From: Saccharofermentans sp.
GTDB lineage: Bacteria; Bacillota; Clostridia; Saccharofermentanales; Saccharofermentanaceae
NCBI GenBank assembly: GCA_024685385.1
Contig: JAIKVV010000080.1
Coordinates: 1 to 61,029, forward strand
Direction of reading: 5' to 3'
Length of the DNA stretch: 61,029 nucleotides
Below the pieces are notes generated by a model. It had not been told where the DNA came from, made no database searches, and saw nothing but the letters and a program-made list of their open reading frames with translations. Numbering within the stretch: position 1 is the stretch's first letter; each line of letters starts with the position of its first letter. This document shows, piece after piece, positions 32,553 through 40,875 of the stretch. Made by a program: the position numbers and the translations under genes.

Positions 32553-35339
32553 ATGACCAAGAAAGTGCTTGATTGGAAATTATATGAAGAGGCTGCATTG
32601 GAATGCGCCTCGGAAGGAATAGTGCTCCTCAAAAACGACGGCGCTCTCCCTTTGACGGAGGGAATGAAGATCGCCATGTTCGGACGCGCCCAGAACCATT
32701 ACTATAAGTCGGGCACGGGCTCAGGCGGAATGGTCAGTGTAAGCCACATCACCGACATAAGAGAAGGTCTGGAAGGATCAGGCCTTGTTACGGTCGATAA
32801 GGACCTTTCTTCGATCTACGACAAGTGGGATCTGGAGAACACTGAATATAACAATCTCGGCTGGGGCCGGGAAGCCTGGTCCATGGAAGAGATGCCAATG
32901 ACTGAAGACATAGTCAAAGAAGCCCGCGCAAGGTGCGATGCCGCCGTGATCGTGATCGCAAGGACCGCAGGAGAAGACCGCGACAATTCCGCAAAGGAAG
33001 GATCTTACTTTCTTACGGCCAAAGAGAAGGACATGATAAGGCTCGTAACTTCCAATTTTGAAAGATCGGTGGTCGTCCTTAACACGGGCAACATCATCGA
33101 CATGTCTTTTGTATCCGAATTTGATCCTTCGGCAGTCCTCTGTGTATGGCAGGGCGGCATGATCGGAGGCAAGGCTGCAGCAGATGTCCTTACCGGCAAG
33201 GTCAATCCTTCCGGATGCCTTGCGGATACGATAGCAAAAGACCTCGCGGATTACCCTTCTGACGAAAACTTCGGCAAGACGGGTCTTACGGATTACTACA
33301 AAGAAGACATTTTCGTCGGATACAGATACTTCGAGACATTCGCGCCTGAAAAGATCTTATATCCTTTCGGCTTCGGATTATCCTATACGTCTTTTGCATT
33401 TGAAGATCTTAAGACCGGGAAAGAAGACGGCGGGATCAAAATATCTTTTGATGTAGTAAATACGGGTAACGTTCCCGGCAAGAAAGCATGTCTTGTTTTT
33501 GTTAAGCAGCCCGAAGGAAAGATAACGAAGCCTCTGGCGGTCCTGGCGGGCTTTTCGAAAACGGATGTCATCGCTCCGGGTAAGAAGATCCGCATGAGCA
33601 TCGATATCCCTCTTTGCCGTCTCGTATCTTTTGATGATGACGGCAGGGCAGGTCTCGGAACCGGCTGGGTCCTGGAAGAAGGTGAATATGAATTCTTCCT
33701 GGGAGGATGCCTTAAGGATTCCGTGAGGATAGGATCTTATTTCAATGAGAAGTCTTATCTTACGGAAAAGATCGAACCTGTCGCAGCGCCCATAGAAGAG
33801 TTTGACCGCATGACAAGAGAGGGCTTTGAGAAGGCGCCTTTAAGGAAAGATGAATACCGTGATCTTAAAGAAAGGGTCATACCGGATGAGACAGTTCAGA
33901 CAGGTGATAAGGGCATAAAGCTGGCTGACGTAAAGAGCGGCAAATGCAGCATGGATGAATTCATAGCCCAGCTTTCCGATGAGGAACTTTCTCTCATCAT
34001 CAGAGGTGAAGGCATGGGAAGCATGAAGGTTACGATGGGAACGGCAGGCGCTTTCGGAGGCGTTACGAAGAGCTTATCAGAGAAAGGCATTCCTGCAGTA
34101 TGCTGCGCAGACGGGCCTTCGGGCATGAGGCTTGACAGCGGCAAGAAAGCTTTTTCGCTCCCGAACGGAACATGTCTTGCCTGCTCATTCAATACTGATG
34201 CCGTGGAAAAGCTTTTCGGATATACGGGACTTGAGATGATCTCATGCAAGGTCGACACATTGTTAGGTCCCGGCATCAATATCCACAGGCATCCTTTGAA
34301 CGGCCGCAATTTCGAATATTTTTCGGAGGATCCGCTCCTTACGGGTCTCATGGCTGCTGCCCAGGTGAAGGCGATGGAGAAGAACAAAGTCACTCCCACC
34401 ATTAAGCATTTCTCCTGCAACAACCGTGAGAAGGACAGAAGGAAGATGAATTCCGTTGTTTCCGAAAAGGCTTTGCGCGAGATCTATCTCAAGCCTTATG
34501 AGATAGCCGTGAAAGAAGGCGGCGCAAGGAGCATCATGACAAGCTACAACAGGGTCAACGGCATGTTCACAGCCAATAACTACGAGCACAACACGGTGAT
34601 CTTAAGACAGCAGTGGGGATATAAAGGAATAGTCATGACAGACTGGTGGGCTTCGATCAGCAAGGACGGCAAGCCCGTTGAAGAATTCTCGCTGACGGAG
34701 CACTCGGTAATGGCAAGATCTCAGAATGACCTCTATATGGTATGTCATGAAGTGGAAGAAGAATTCATCGATGAATCGGATGTCATGGAAGAGATCAGAT
34801 CCGGAAAGGAAGATAAGATCGCCCGTCCGGAACTTCAAAGATCTGCTGCAAACATCCTGAATTTTGCGATGAACACGCCCGCTTTCGAAAGGCTTACGGG
34901 AGATGATATCAAGATAGTCCATGAGAACGATCCTTTCGGAGAAGACGACGTGGACGTGACAGTTGACAAGTATTACGATGTCGATAACGGCTGCGAGATA
35001 GAAGTCGATCAGGATACATCGGAGGGAAAGGATCTGGTATTCGGAGTGACGGGCAGGATCCCGGGAGAATACGACATGGTCGCAACGGGCATATCGGATC
35101 TCGGAAGACTTGCCCAGATCCCGGTGACCGTATTCATCACGAGCATTCCGGTATCGGTCATGAGCTGGAACGGAACGGAAGGCAAGGAGGAAGACAGGCA
35201 TGCCAAGTTCTATATCTTCCCGCACAGTTCCAAATCGCTTACCGTAAGGATCCACCCCGGGCGCCCCGGCGTTAAGATAGTAAAGATCAAGATCAGTTAT
35301 TCGGGACCTTTGTCCGGGCACCCTTTCGGTGACGGCTGA
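32553..35339 (+). CDS. Glycoside hydrolase family 3 beta-glucosidase, permuted domain order
   Basis: 928-aa enzyme, no signal peptide. Domains are in reversed order: the GH3 C-terminal (alpha/beta sandwich) domain comes first (ECASEGIVLLKNDGALPL, then GKVNPSGCLADTIAKD and LYPFGFGLSYTSF, ~1-275), followed by a fibronectin III-like domain (~285-400), then the catalytic barrel (~475-790) with CADGPSGMRL, GPGINIHRHPLNGRNFEYFSEDP, TIKHFSCNN and the nucleophile Asp697 in IVMTDWW. A last ~110 residues form an extra beta domain. This order is known for Ruminococcus albus and Butyrivibrio beta-glucosidases. It probably hydrolyses imported beta-gluco-oligosaccharides in the cytoplasm. AGGGAGGA precedes the ATG; likely cotranscribed with the helicase gene. 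Confidence 0.93.
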   Translation: MTKKVLDWKLYEEAALECASEGIVLLKNDGALPLTEGMKIAMFGRAQNHYYKSGTGSGGMVSVSHITDIREGLEGSGLVTVDKDLSSIYDKWDLENTEYNNLGWGREAWSMEEMPMTEDIVKEARARCDAAVIVIARTAGEDRDNSAKEGSYFLTAKEKDMIRLVTSNFERSVVVLNTGNIIDMSFVSEFDPSAVLCVWQGGMIGGKAAADVLTGKVNPSGCLADTIAKDLADYPSDENFGKTGLTDYYKEDIFVGYRYFETFAPEKILYPFGFGLSYTSFAFEDLKTGKEDGGIKISFDVVNTGNVPGKKACLVFVKQPEGKITKPLAVLAGFSKTDVIAPGKKIRMSIDIPLCRLVSFDDDGRAGLGTGWVLEEGEYEFFLGGCLKDSVRIGSYFNEKSYLTEKIEPVAAPIEEFDRMTREGFEKAPLRKDEYRDLKERVIPDETVQTGDKGIKLADVKSGKCSMDEFIAQLSDEELSLIIRGEGMGSMKVTMGTAGAFGGVTKSLSEKGIPAVCCADGPSGMRLDSGKKAFSLPNGTCLACSFNTDAVEKLFGYTGLEMISCKVDTLLGPGINIHRHPLNGRNFEYFSEDPLLTGLMAAAQVKAMEKNKVTPTIKHFSCNNREKDRRKMNSVVSEKALREIYLKPYEIAVKEGGARSIMTSYNRVNGMFTANNYEHNTVILRQQWGYKGIVMTDWWASISKDGKPVEEFSLTEHSVMARSQNDLYMVCHEVEEEFIDESDVMEEIRSGKEDKIARPELQRSAANILNFAMNTPAFERLTGDDIKIVHENDPFGEDDVDVTVDKYYDVDNGCEIEVDQDTSEGKDLVFGVTGRIPGEYDMVATGISDLGRLAQIPVTVFITSIPVSVMSWNGTEGKEEDRHAKFYIFPHSSKSLTVRIHPGRPGVKIVKIKISYSGPLSGHPFGDG

Positions 35340-35387
35340 TTTGATATAGAATATATAAGTTGAAAGGGAAGGAGCATAGATAACAAG

Positions 35388-36230
35388 ATGAGAAGAGACT
35401 ATTTCACGGTTGTCTTTCTGGCATGTGTTGCCGGGGCTTTGGCCTTCATTTGGGCTAATCCCCTCTATTTCTCATACGGAAGCGTATCGCCGAGGTCATT
35501 CAGTCTCCTTGAGATCATCTTAAGCGCTTTCTATACCGTATTCTTCCTTCTCATCATTCCCGTTGTCACTTCTTACTACCGCAGGACCTGGGTCTGTGTG
35601 GGTCTGGCTTTCTACGGCGCCCTTGCATATCTTCCGGTCATATTCCTTCCGCATATGACCGCTGCAGAAGAAGCAGACAGCCTGGTAAAACTTGCGCCGG
35701 CTTATCTCTTCCGCGGAATGTACGATCTTGTAAATGCTCCTTTTGCGGGCATGTCGACGATCGTGGGAGACAAGGCCGCATCTCATCTTTCACTCTGGAT
35801 AATGCCGATAGCGGTCATCGTGCCTCTCCTCGTTAAATATGCAAGATTCTGCAGACAGGCTTACATAACCGAAAAACTCGCTCCCTCGTCTTCAACCAAC
35901 ACGGTATTTACTGCCCGTGATGCCAAGGTGGAACCTGAGGTCATAGGAACGGTCATCTCCGGTCCTGCAAAATCCAAGTCGCCTGAAGAAGTCGAGAGGA
36001 AAGCAAGGAGCGATTACCGCGTCGGAACAAGGGCAGAGAAAGCAAAACATCTTACCGCTGAAGACCGCCCGATCCAGATGCCGGAAGGCAATAAGGTCAG
36101 GAAAGCAAATATCGAGGCGCCCGAAGGAGAAGCCCCCAAGATCGTTGAAGCTCCCGAGTCCGCATCCTCTCCCGCACTGGGTCCCGGAGACGTGATCAGA
36201 CTGGGTCCGCCCCCATCCTCTGAAAATTGA
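35388..36230 (+). CDS. Hypothetical membrane protein with long basic tail
   Basis: 280-aa protein. About four helices lie in the first ~155 residues (FTVVFLACVAGALAFIWANP, LEIILSAFYTVFFLLIIPVV, WVCVGLAFYGALAYLPVIFL, WIMPIAVIVPLLVKYARF). The remaining ~120 residues are charged, Pro/Glu/Lys-rich and probably disordered in the cytoplasm, ending GPGDVIRLGPPPSSEN. No family recognised. A GGAAGGAG site lies ~14 nt before the ATG, longer than usual. It stands between the GH3 gene and the hemolysin III gene, which has its own promoter. Confidence 0.75.
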   Translation: MRRDYFTVVFLACVAGALAFIWANPLYFSYGSVSPRSFSLLEIILSAFYTVFFLLIIPVVTSYYRRTWVCVGLAFYGALAYLPVIFLPHMTAAEEADSLVKLAPAYLFRGMYDLVNAPFAGMSTIVGDKAASHLSLWIMPIAVIVPLLVKYARFCRQAYITEKLAPSSSTNTVFTARDAKVEPEVIGTVISGPAKSKSPEEVERKARSDYRVGTRAEKAKHLTAEDRPIQMPEGNKVRKANIEAPEGEAPKIVEAPESASSPALGPGDVIRLGPPPSSEN

Positions 36231-36252
36231 CGGAAGATAAGGCATCGGGAAG

Positions 36253-36281
36253 TTGAAAATATAGATACAAGCCTGTACAAT
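36253..36281 (+). promoter_or_regulatory. Promoter of the hemolysin III gene
   Basis: TTGAAA (36253-36258) and TACAAT (36276-36281), exact 17-bp spacer, 34 nt upstream of the start codon. Confidence 0.65.
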
Positions 36282-36315
36282 ACACAAAGGAAACATATGG
36301 AAGATCGGAGAGACA

Positions 36316-37119
36316 ATGGCTAAGAACAACAAGTATTGGAAGAAAGTCCTTGCAAGCAGCGATGACAGAAAATATGCCGAGAACACGGGAGACCCCCTTG
36401 AAGAAGGTCTCGAGAGATTGTCCTGGCATGAGAATTCCAAGAGGATAATCAAGAACAGCATAAAGAAGACCCAGGAAACATTCGGCGAGGAAGTCGGTAA
36501 TTCCATCACGGCCGGAGTCATGGCTCTCTATGTACTCTTTGTCATTCCCTATGCTTCGATCATAGCCTATAACAGAGTTTCCGAAGGCAAGATCATGTCG
36601 GTGCTCGGCATGTCCGCTTTCCTCATCACATTCTTCCTGTCACTTCTCTTTTCGACCGTATATCACCTCATGAAGAGAGGGACTCCCCATAAGAGAGTCA
36701 TGAGCAAGCTCAACAGGATCTTGTGTTACTTTGCGGTTCTGGGAGTTTATACTCCGATCTGCATCAATTTCCTCGGCACCATTTCAGGACCCGTTATCTT
36801 CGCGCTGCAGTCCGCATTTGCTCTTGCAGGCGTGTTCGTAACGGCCTTCTGCTATAAGACGAATAAGGTCGGGACTGCGATCTCGAATGTTCTCTTTGTT
36901 GTTCAGGGATGGATGATCCTTCCCCTGATAGGACTCTTCCACAGAAACGCATCGACCCTGACATTCTGGCTCATCGTATCCGGCGCCATCGTCTATACGA
37001 TCGGAATGATCTTCTTCAGCTCCGGCAAGAGGTTCAAGTTCTCCCACATGGTATGGCATTTCTTCGTCCTCGTGGGCGGCGCTCTTCATGTTTTGGGTAT
37101 CGTGTATTTCTTCGCATAA
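36316..37119 (+). CDS. Hemolysin III / PAQR family membrane protein
   Basis: 267-aa PAQR protein. After an ~60-residue cytoplasmic N-terminal region come seven predicted helices. Family marks are the S-x3-H pair LLFSTVYHLM in the second helix, the Asn/Asp-type position in LNRILCYFAVLGVYTPI, and HMVWHFFVLVGGALHV in the last helix, whose His residues with the first one bind zinc in the eukaryotic receptors. Bacterial members are called hemolysin III for historical reasons; a ceramidase-like hydrolase or a membrane-homeostasis role is suggested for the fold but not shown here. Own promoter; monocistronic. Confidence 0.9.
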   Translation: MAKNNKYWKKVLASSDDRKYAENTGDPLEEGLERLSWHENSKRIIKNSIKKTQETFGEEVGNSITAGVMALYVLFVIPYASIIAYNRVSEGKIMSVLGMSAFLITFFLSLLFSTVYHLMKRGTPHKRVMSKLNRILCYFAVLGVYTPICINFLGTISGPVIFALQSAFALAGVFVTAFCYKTNKVGTAISNVLFVVQGWMILPLIGLFHRNASTLTFWLIVSGAIVYTIGMIFFSSGKRFKFSHMVWHFFVLVGGALHVLGIVYFFA

Positions 37120-37149
37120 GATCTCCTGATCTTTGCCGTTTTTTACGCC

Positions 37150-37178
37150 TTTAAAAATCAGCACCCTTATGCTATACT
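37150..37178 (+). promoter_or_regulatory. Putative promoter of the LRR-SLH gene
   Basis: TTTAAA (37150-37155) and TATACT (37173-37178) with a 17-bp spacer. A ~50-nt leader ends in a GGGGGG ribosome site before the ATG. Confidence 0.45.
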
Positions 37179-37232
37179 CTTCTCCAGGGTTATAGCAGGT
37201 TAATAACTAATTTTTTTTTCGGGGGGTGCTTT

Positions 37233-39155
37233 ATGAAGAGCATTAAGTCCGTTTGTGCGGCTTTTTCCGTTATTTTTTTGTCCCTTATTTTCGCCTTTGG
37301 CATCATTCCTGCCGGGAATGTTTCCGCTGCCGCGGTTACGATCGATGAGCAGGTATTTAAGGATGCCAAGTTCAGGGAATATGTTAAGACTTTCGATGAG
37401 AACGGCGACGGTAAACTGTCAGATGCCGAGATCAAGAAAGTTACAAAGATCGAACTGGTCAATAAGGGAGTTAATTCCCTTGACGGCATAGAAGTATTTA
37501 CTTATCTTAAGACCTTTATCTGCAATTACAACTACTTAAGGAGCATTGACCTGTCCAAGAATACAAATCTTGAGACGATCGAGTGTCTGAAACTGAATCT
37601 TGAGTCGCTCGATCTTTCCAACAACAAGAATGTCAAGAGCCTGAAGGTCGTAAATTTCGGTTTTACGTTTGTTGATTTCCATAATTCCCCTGCTTTGAGA
37701 AAAGCATTTGATAAGGGAACAACAACTAAGGGAGAAGATATCCAGTACGGAAAGTACATAGATTATAACTACAATTCCGGAGAAGCTTTCCTCCGCATAA
37801 GAGACGGAGCAAGATGCGGAATGTTCATTAAGGAAAAAGATTTCCCCGACAGCGAATTCAGGAGATATCTTAAGAGGGACGTTACCGACGGCAAAGATTA
37901 TATCTCTTTTGATATGCTCGATAACCTGGCTGCCATCGATGTCAGTTCCGAGGGCATAACAAGCCTTAAGGGCATCGAATATTTCACGGGCTTAAGGTCT
38001 CTCAATTGCTCGAATAATGCTCTTAAATCTCTTGATATTTCCAAGAACACCCTGCTCAATACTTTAAATTGCGGAAATAACCAGTTGACCAAACTTGATG
38101 TCAGCAAGAACCCCAAGTTGACGATCCTTGTATGTTTCAACAACAAGATCTCAAAACTCGATATCAGCAAGAATCCCGGTCTGAAGAAACTGTACTGTGA
38201 GGAGAACCCGATCGACCAGTTGAATCTGTCCTATCATCCGAATTTCGTCTTCCTTGTCGAAAACACGACTCCCACCAAAGGAACTCTTCAAAACGGTGAA
38301 AAATACCTGATCTATTTTGACACCATCGACGGCGAGGAATATTACCTGTCTTTCTCTGAAAAGACAAAGGTCCGTGTTGAAAAGGAGAGGGTCACTCTCA
38401 ATAAGACCAGTGCCAATCTTGTCTGCGGCAACACACTGACATTGACGGCTACCGTTGATGTTGCAGGTCTTTCGGTAAGCTGGTCTTCTTCCGATACTTC
38501 CATCGCAACGGTCGACAACACCGGCAAGGTCAAGGGCAAGAAGGCAGGCAAGGTTACGATCAGCGCAAAAGCAGGCAGAGCTGAAGCTATATGTGAGGTA
38601 CAGGTCCTCTATAAGGATGTTACAGATTCGTCTAAGTTCTGGTTTAAGCCCACGAACTATCTTACCAACACAGGTGTTGTAAAGGGCTACGACAACCAGA
38701 CGCTCTTTAAGCCCGCCAACGAGTGTACGCGTGCGCAGATGCTGACTTTCCTCTGGAGACTTGCAGGGAGCCCTGCGCCCCGTTCGTCTACTTGCACCTT
38801 CTCTGATGTAAGCAGCAGCGATTACTTCTACAAGCCCGTCATCTGGGCCGTCGAAAAAGGCATCACCACAGGATACAGCGGCGGTCTGTTCAAGCCCCGG
38901 AATGTCTGCTCAAGAGCTCAGACGGTCACCTTCCTCTGGAGGATGGCAGGAAAGCCCGCTCCGTCTTCAACGAGAAGCAGTTTCATTGACGTTGAAAGCT
39001 CGGCTTACTATTACAAGGCAACTATCTGGGCTTCCGAGATGAACATTCTCGCAGGTTACGCCGACAATACCTTCCGTCCCGAAGAAAAGTGCCTGCGCCG
39101 CCAGATGGTCACTTTCCTCTATAAGTACGATAAGTACGTTAACGGCAGAGGATAA
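37233..39155 (+). CDS. Secreted LRR, Ig-like and SLH-domain surface protein
   Basis: 640-aa exported protein with signal peptide (cleavage near AGNVSAAA, residue ~33). Two modules at ~37-170 and ~190-360 each start with a VFKDAKFREYV/DFPDSEFRRYL phrase and hold leucine-rich repeats (LRSIDLSKNTNLETIEC; LTKLDVSKNPKLTILVC). The first has an EF-hand-like DENGDGKLSDAEI. A bacterial Ig-like (Big_2) domain at ~385-457 (WSSSDTSIATVDNTGKV) is followed by three SLH repeats (~460-636), each with one Cys at C498, C559 and C620, spaced 61 residues. The SLH module should bind it to secondary cell-wall polymers; the LRR part probably binds protein or glycan. The same Ig-SLH end occurs in two proteins at the right of the window. 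Confidence 0.92.
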   Translation: MKSIKSVCAAFSVIFLSLIFAFGIIPAGNVSAAAVTIDEQVFKDAKFREYVKTFDENGDGKLSDAEIKKVTKIELVNKGVNSLDGIEVFTYLKTFICNYNYLRSIDLSKNTNLETIECLKLNLESLDLSNNKNVKSLKVVNFGFTFVDFHNSPALRKAFDKGTTTKGEDIQYGKYIDYNYNSGEAFLRIRDGARCGMFIKEKDFPDSEFRRYLKRDVTDGKDYISFDMLDNLAAIDVSSEGITSLKGIEYFTGLRSLNCSNNALKSLDISKNTLLNTLNCGNNQLTKLDVSKNPKLTILVCFNNKISKLDISKNPGLKKLYCEENPIDQLNLSYHPNFVFLVENTTPTKGTLQNGEKYLIYFDTIDGEEYYLSFSEKTKVRVEKERVTLNKTSANLVCGNTLTLTATVDVAGLSVSWSSSDTSIATVDNTGKVKGKKAGKVTISAKAGRAEAICEVQVLYKDVTDSSKFWFKPTNYLTNTGVVKGYDNQTLFKPANECTRAQMLTFLWRLAGSPAPRSSTCTFSDVSSSDYFYKPVIWAVEKGITTGYSGGLFKPRNVCSRAQTVTFLWRMAGKPAPSSTRSSFIDVESSAYYYKATIWASEMNILAGYADNTFRPEEKCLRRQMVTFLYKYDKYVNGRG

Positions 39156-39174
39156 AAACATAAGTAGATAAAAC

Positions 39175-39211
39175 AAAGGGGTTGTCTTGCAAGAACAGGA
39201 CAACCCTTTTT
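39175..39211. terminator. Terminator between LRR-SLH gene and Sel1 gene
   Basis: AAAGGGGTTGTC (39175-39186) pairs with GACAACCCTTTT (39199-39210) with one wobble pair, flanked by A and T residues, so it can act in both directions between the converging genes. Confidence 0.85.
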
Positions 39212-39231
39212 GTTAAGAACATCTATGGATC

Positions 39232-40872
39232 TCAGGGACGCATGAAGATCAGATCTTTTGTGCTGAAAGCAGCAACTATCTCATCGTAATAGAGGAACAC
39301 CAGCTCCATCATGTCATCCCCCGGAGTAGTTTCCGGATTAAAGGCATTGAACTTGATGTCGCGCTTTAAGAATTCGTCCGCTATGAAGCAGGAATCCTTG
39401 GATAGCTTGAAGGTTATGGAATCCGAAAAAGTGCATGTTCCAAACCAGGGCTGGCTTACTATGGACCTGGCAGGACCTTCCTTATCCAGTGATTCGAAGA
39501 CTCTTGTTATAGTGACTTTGTAAGTTTTCTTGAACTCGCGGATGTGGATCTTATAAAGACAGTTGTTATGAGATCTTATGAATTCCGTTAAGAGGTTCGG
39601 AGCCTGGGTTACGTAAGTATCCTCCTTGACAGGTCGGATATTGGCAGAGCAGATCTCAATGGCATGTTCAATGTCAGAAAGGAGAGCTTCGTCACCGGGC
39701 CTTCTTCCCTGTTCGGATCTTAAGAGGACCGCGCATCTTGCTTCGAGCAGATATTTGTATGCGACGCCGAAGAGATTGATGTCTTCCGAGCCCGGGAGGT
39801 ATCCTGCGCCCTTCATGAAGAACCTTGCCATCCTGTAGGCTGTCTCCGGGAAATAGTTGCCGGTGTTGCCCTCCTCGAAATTGAACCTCTCATCGTTATA
39901 AAGATCGTTTATGAGGTTATATGCCATGTCAGTATCCCGGGATACATAAAGGCCGCGGGCATACATGTCGGCGAGCTTGAACTTGGATTCGGCAATGTTG
40001 AAGAGCGTTGCCGCCGAGAAATAGAAGAAGGCCTTCTCGTAGTCCGGATTGCCGTCGATCTTGCCGTCGTAGTAGATATAACCCAAGGTGTTCGCGGCAT
40101 AGCCGAAGTTGAATTCGACCAGGAGCCTGTTTAAGAGTGGAACGGCTTTTGCATAATTCTGACCGTATATGGGACCGCCGGAGAAGTAGGCATATGCCTT
40201 GAACTTGATCGCAACGAAATTGTTGTTCTCCGCGAGCTCGTCCGCGAAACGGCGGAAGAGGAGCTTATTTTCTTTTGTAAGGTCAGAGATCACCAGTTGA
40301 TTGTCGCGGTGAACGATAAAGCTCTCTTTTATCTCGGGAACAAAGCGTCTTTCAGTTATGGGAAGATCCTCTTCTTCGTCCTCGGTAAAATATTGTATCT
40401 GGGTGAGCATGGCATCAGTGTTGAAAAGGTCGTTGGTCGTGTTTTCGACCAGCATCTTATTCTTGCCGTTGGACTTGTAGAAATCACTGATGATCATGTC
40501 GGCTTCGCGCGCGAGTATGACGAAGATCCAGAACATCAGATCTTCGGGCGTGGAAGGAAGATCGGGTTCGGATGCATCGGCGAGTTCCTCGAAAGTCGGA
40601 GTCATTATCTCGTTGAGACATAAAGCTTCGTAGAAATAATTGCCCAGGGGGATCCACCAGTCCAGAAGGAATTGTCCGGGCTGCATGGAAGAAGCATTCT
40701 CCAGAGCTTCAGCCAGGTCATCCAATGTCATGGGATACTGGGTCTCGCAGGTGATGTTCGCATCGAGCATCACGGGAAGGTTGCCCGACAGTTCGGACCA
40801 TGTGGTACGAAGGCAGGCGAAATCCTCCAGTTTCTCGGACGTGATGAAGATCTCTTCGGGATTCATCGGCAT
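39232..40872 (-). CDS. Sel1/TPR-repeat protein, function unknown
   Basis: 546-aa cytoplasmic protein. The N-terminal ~190 residues are an uncharacterised acidic region. Residues ~220-400 contain Sel1-like repeats: GYAANTLGYIYYDGKIDGNPDYEKAFFYFSAA is one unit, then AESKFKLADMYARGLYVSRD and a shorter third unit. The last ~120 residues form a beta-rich region (IHIREFKKTYKVTITRVFES...). Such solenoids usually scaffold protein complexes. It starts 3 nt after the glmS stop, so it is probably the second gene of the glmS transcript. An ATG two codons later is an alternative start. Confidence 0.8.
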   Translation of the reverse strand: MPMNPEEIFITSEKLEDFACLRTTWSELSGNLPVMLDANITCETQYPMTLDDLAEALENASSMQPGQFLLDWWIPLGNYFYEALCLNEIMTPTFEELADASEPDLPSTPEDLMFWIFVILAREADMIISDFYKSNGKNKMLVENTTNDLFNTDAMLTQIQYFTEDEEEDLPITERRFVPEIKESFIVHRDNQLVISDLTKENKLLFRRFADELAENNNFVAIKFKAYAYFSGGPIYGQNYAKAVPLLNRLLVEFNFGYAANTLGYIYYDGKIDGNPDYEKAFFYFSAATLFNIAESKFKLADMYARGLYVSRDTDMAYNLINDLYNDERFNFEEGNTGNYFPETAYRMARFFMKGAGYLPGSEDINLFGVAYKYLLEARCAVLLRSEQGRRPGDEALLSDIEHAIEICSANIRPVKEDTYVTQAPNLLTEFIRSHNNCLYKIHIREFKKTYKVTITRVFESLDKEGPARSIVSQPWFGTCTFSDSITFKLSKDSCFIADEFLKRDIKFNAFNPETTPGDDMMELVFLYYDEIVAAFSTKDLIFMRP

Positions 40873-40875
40873 AAC

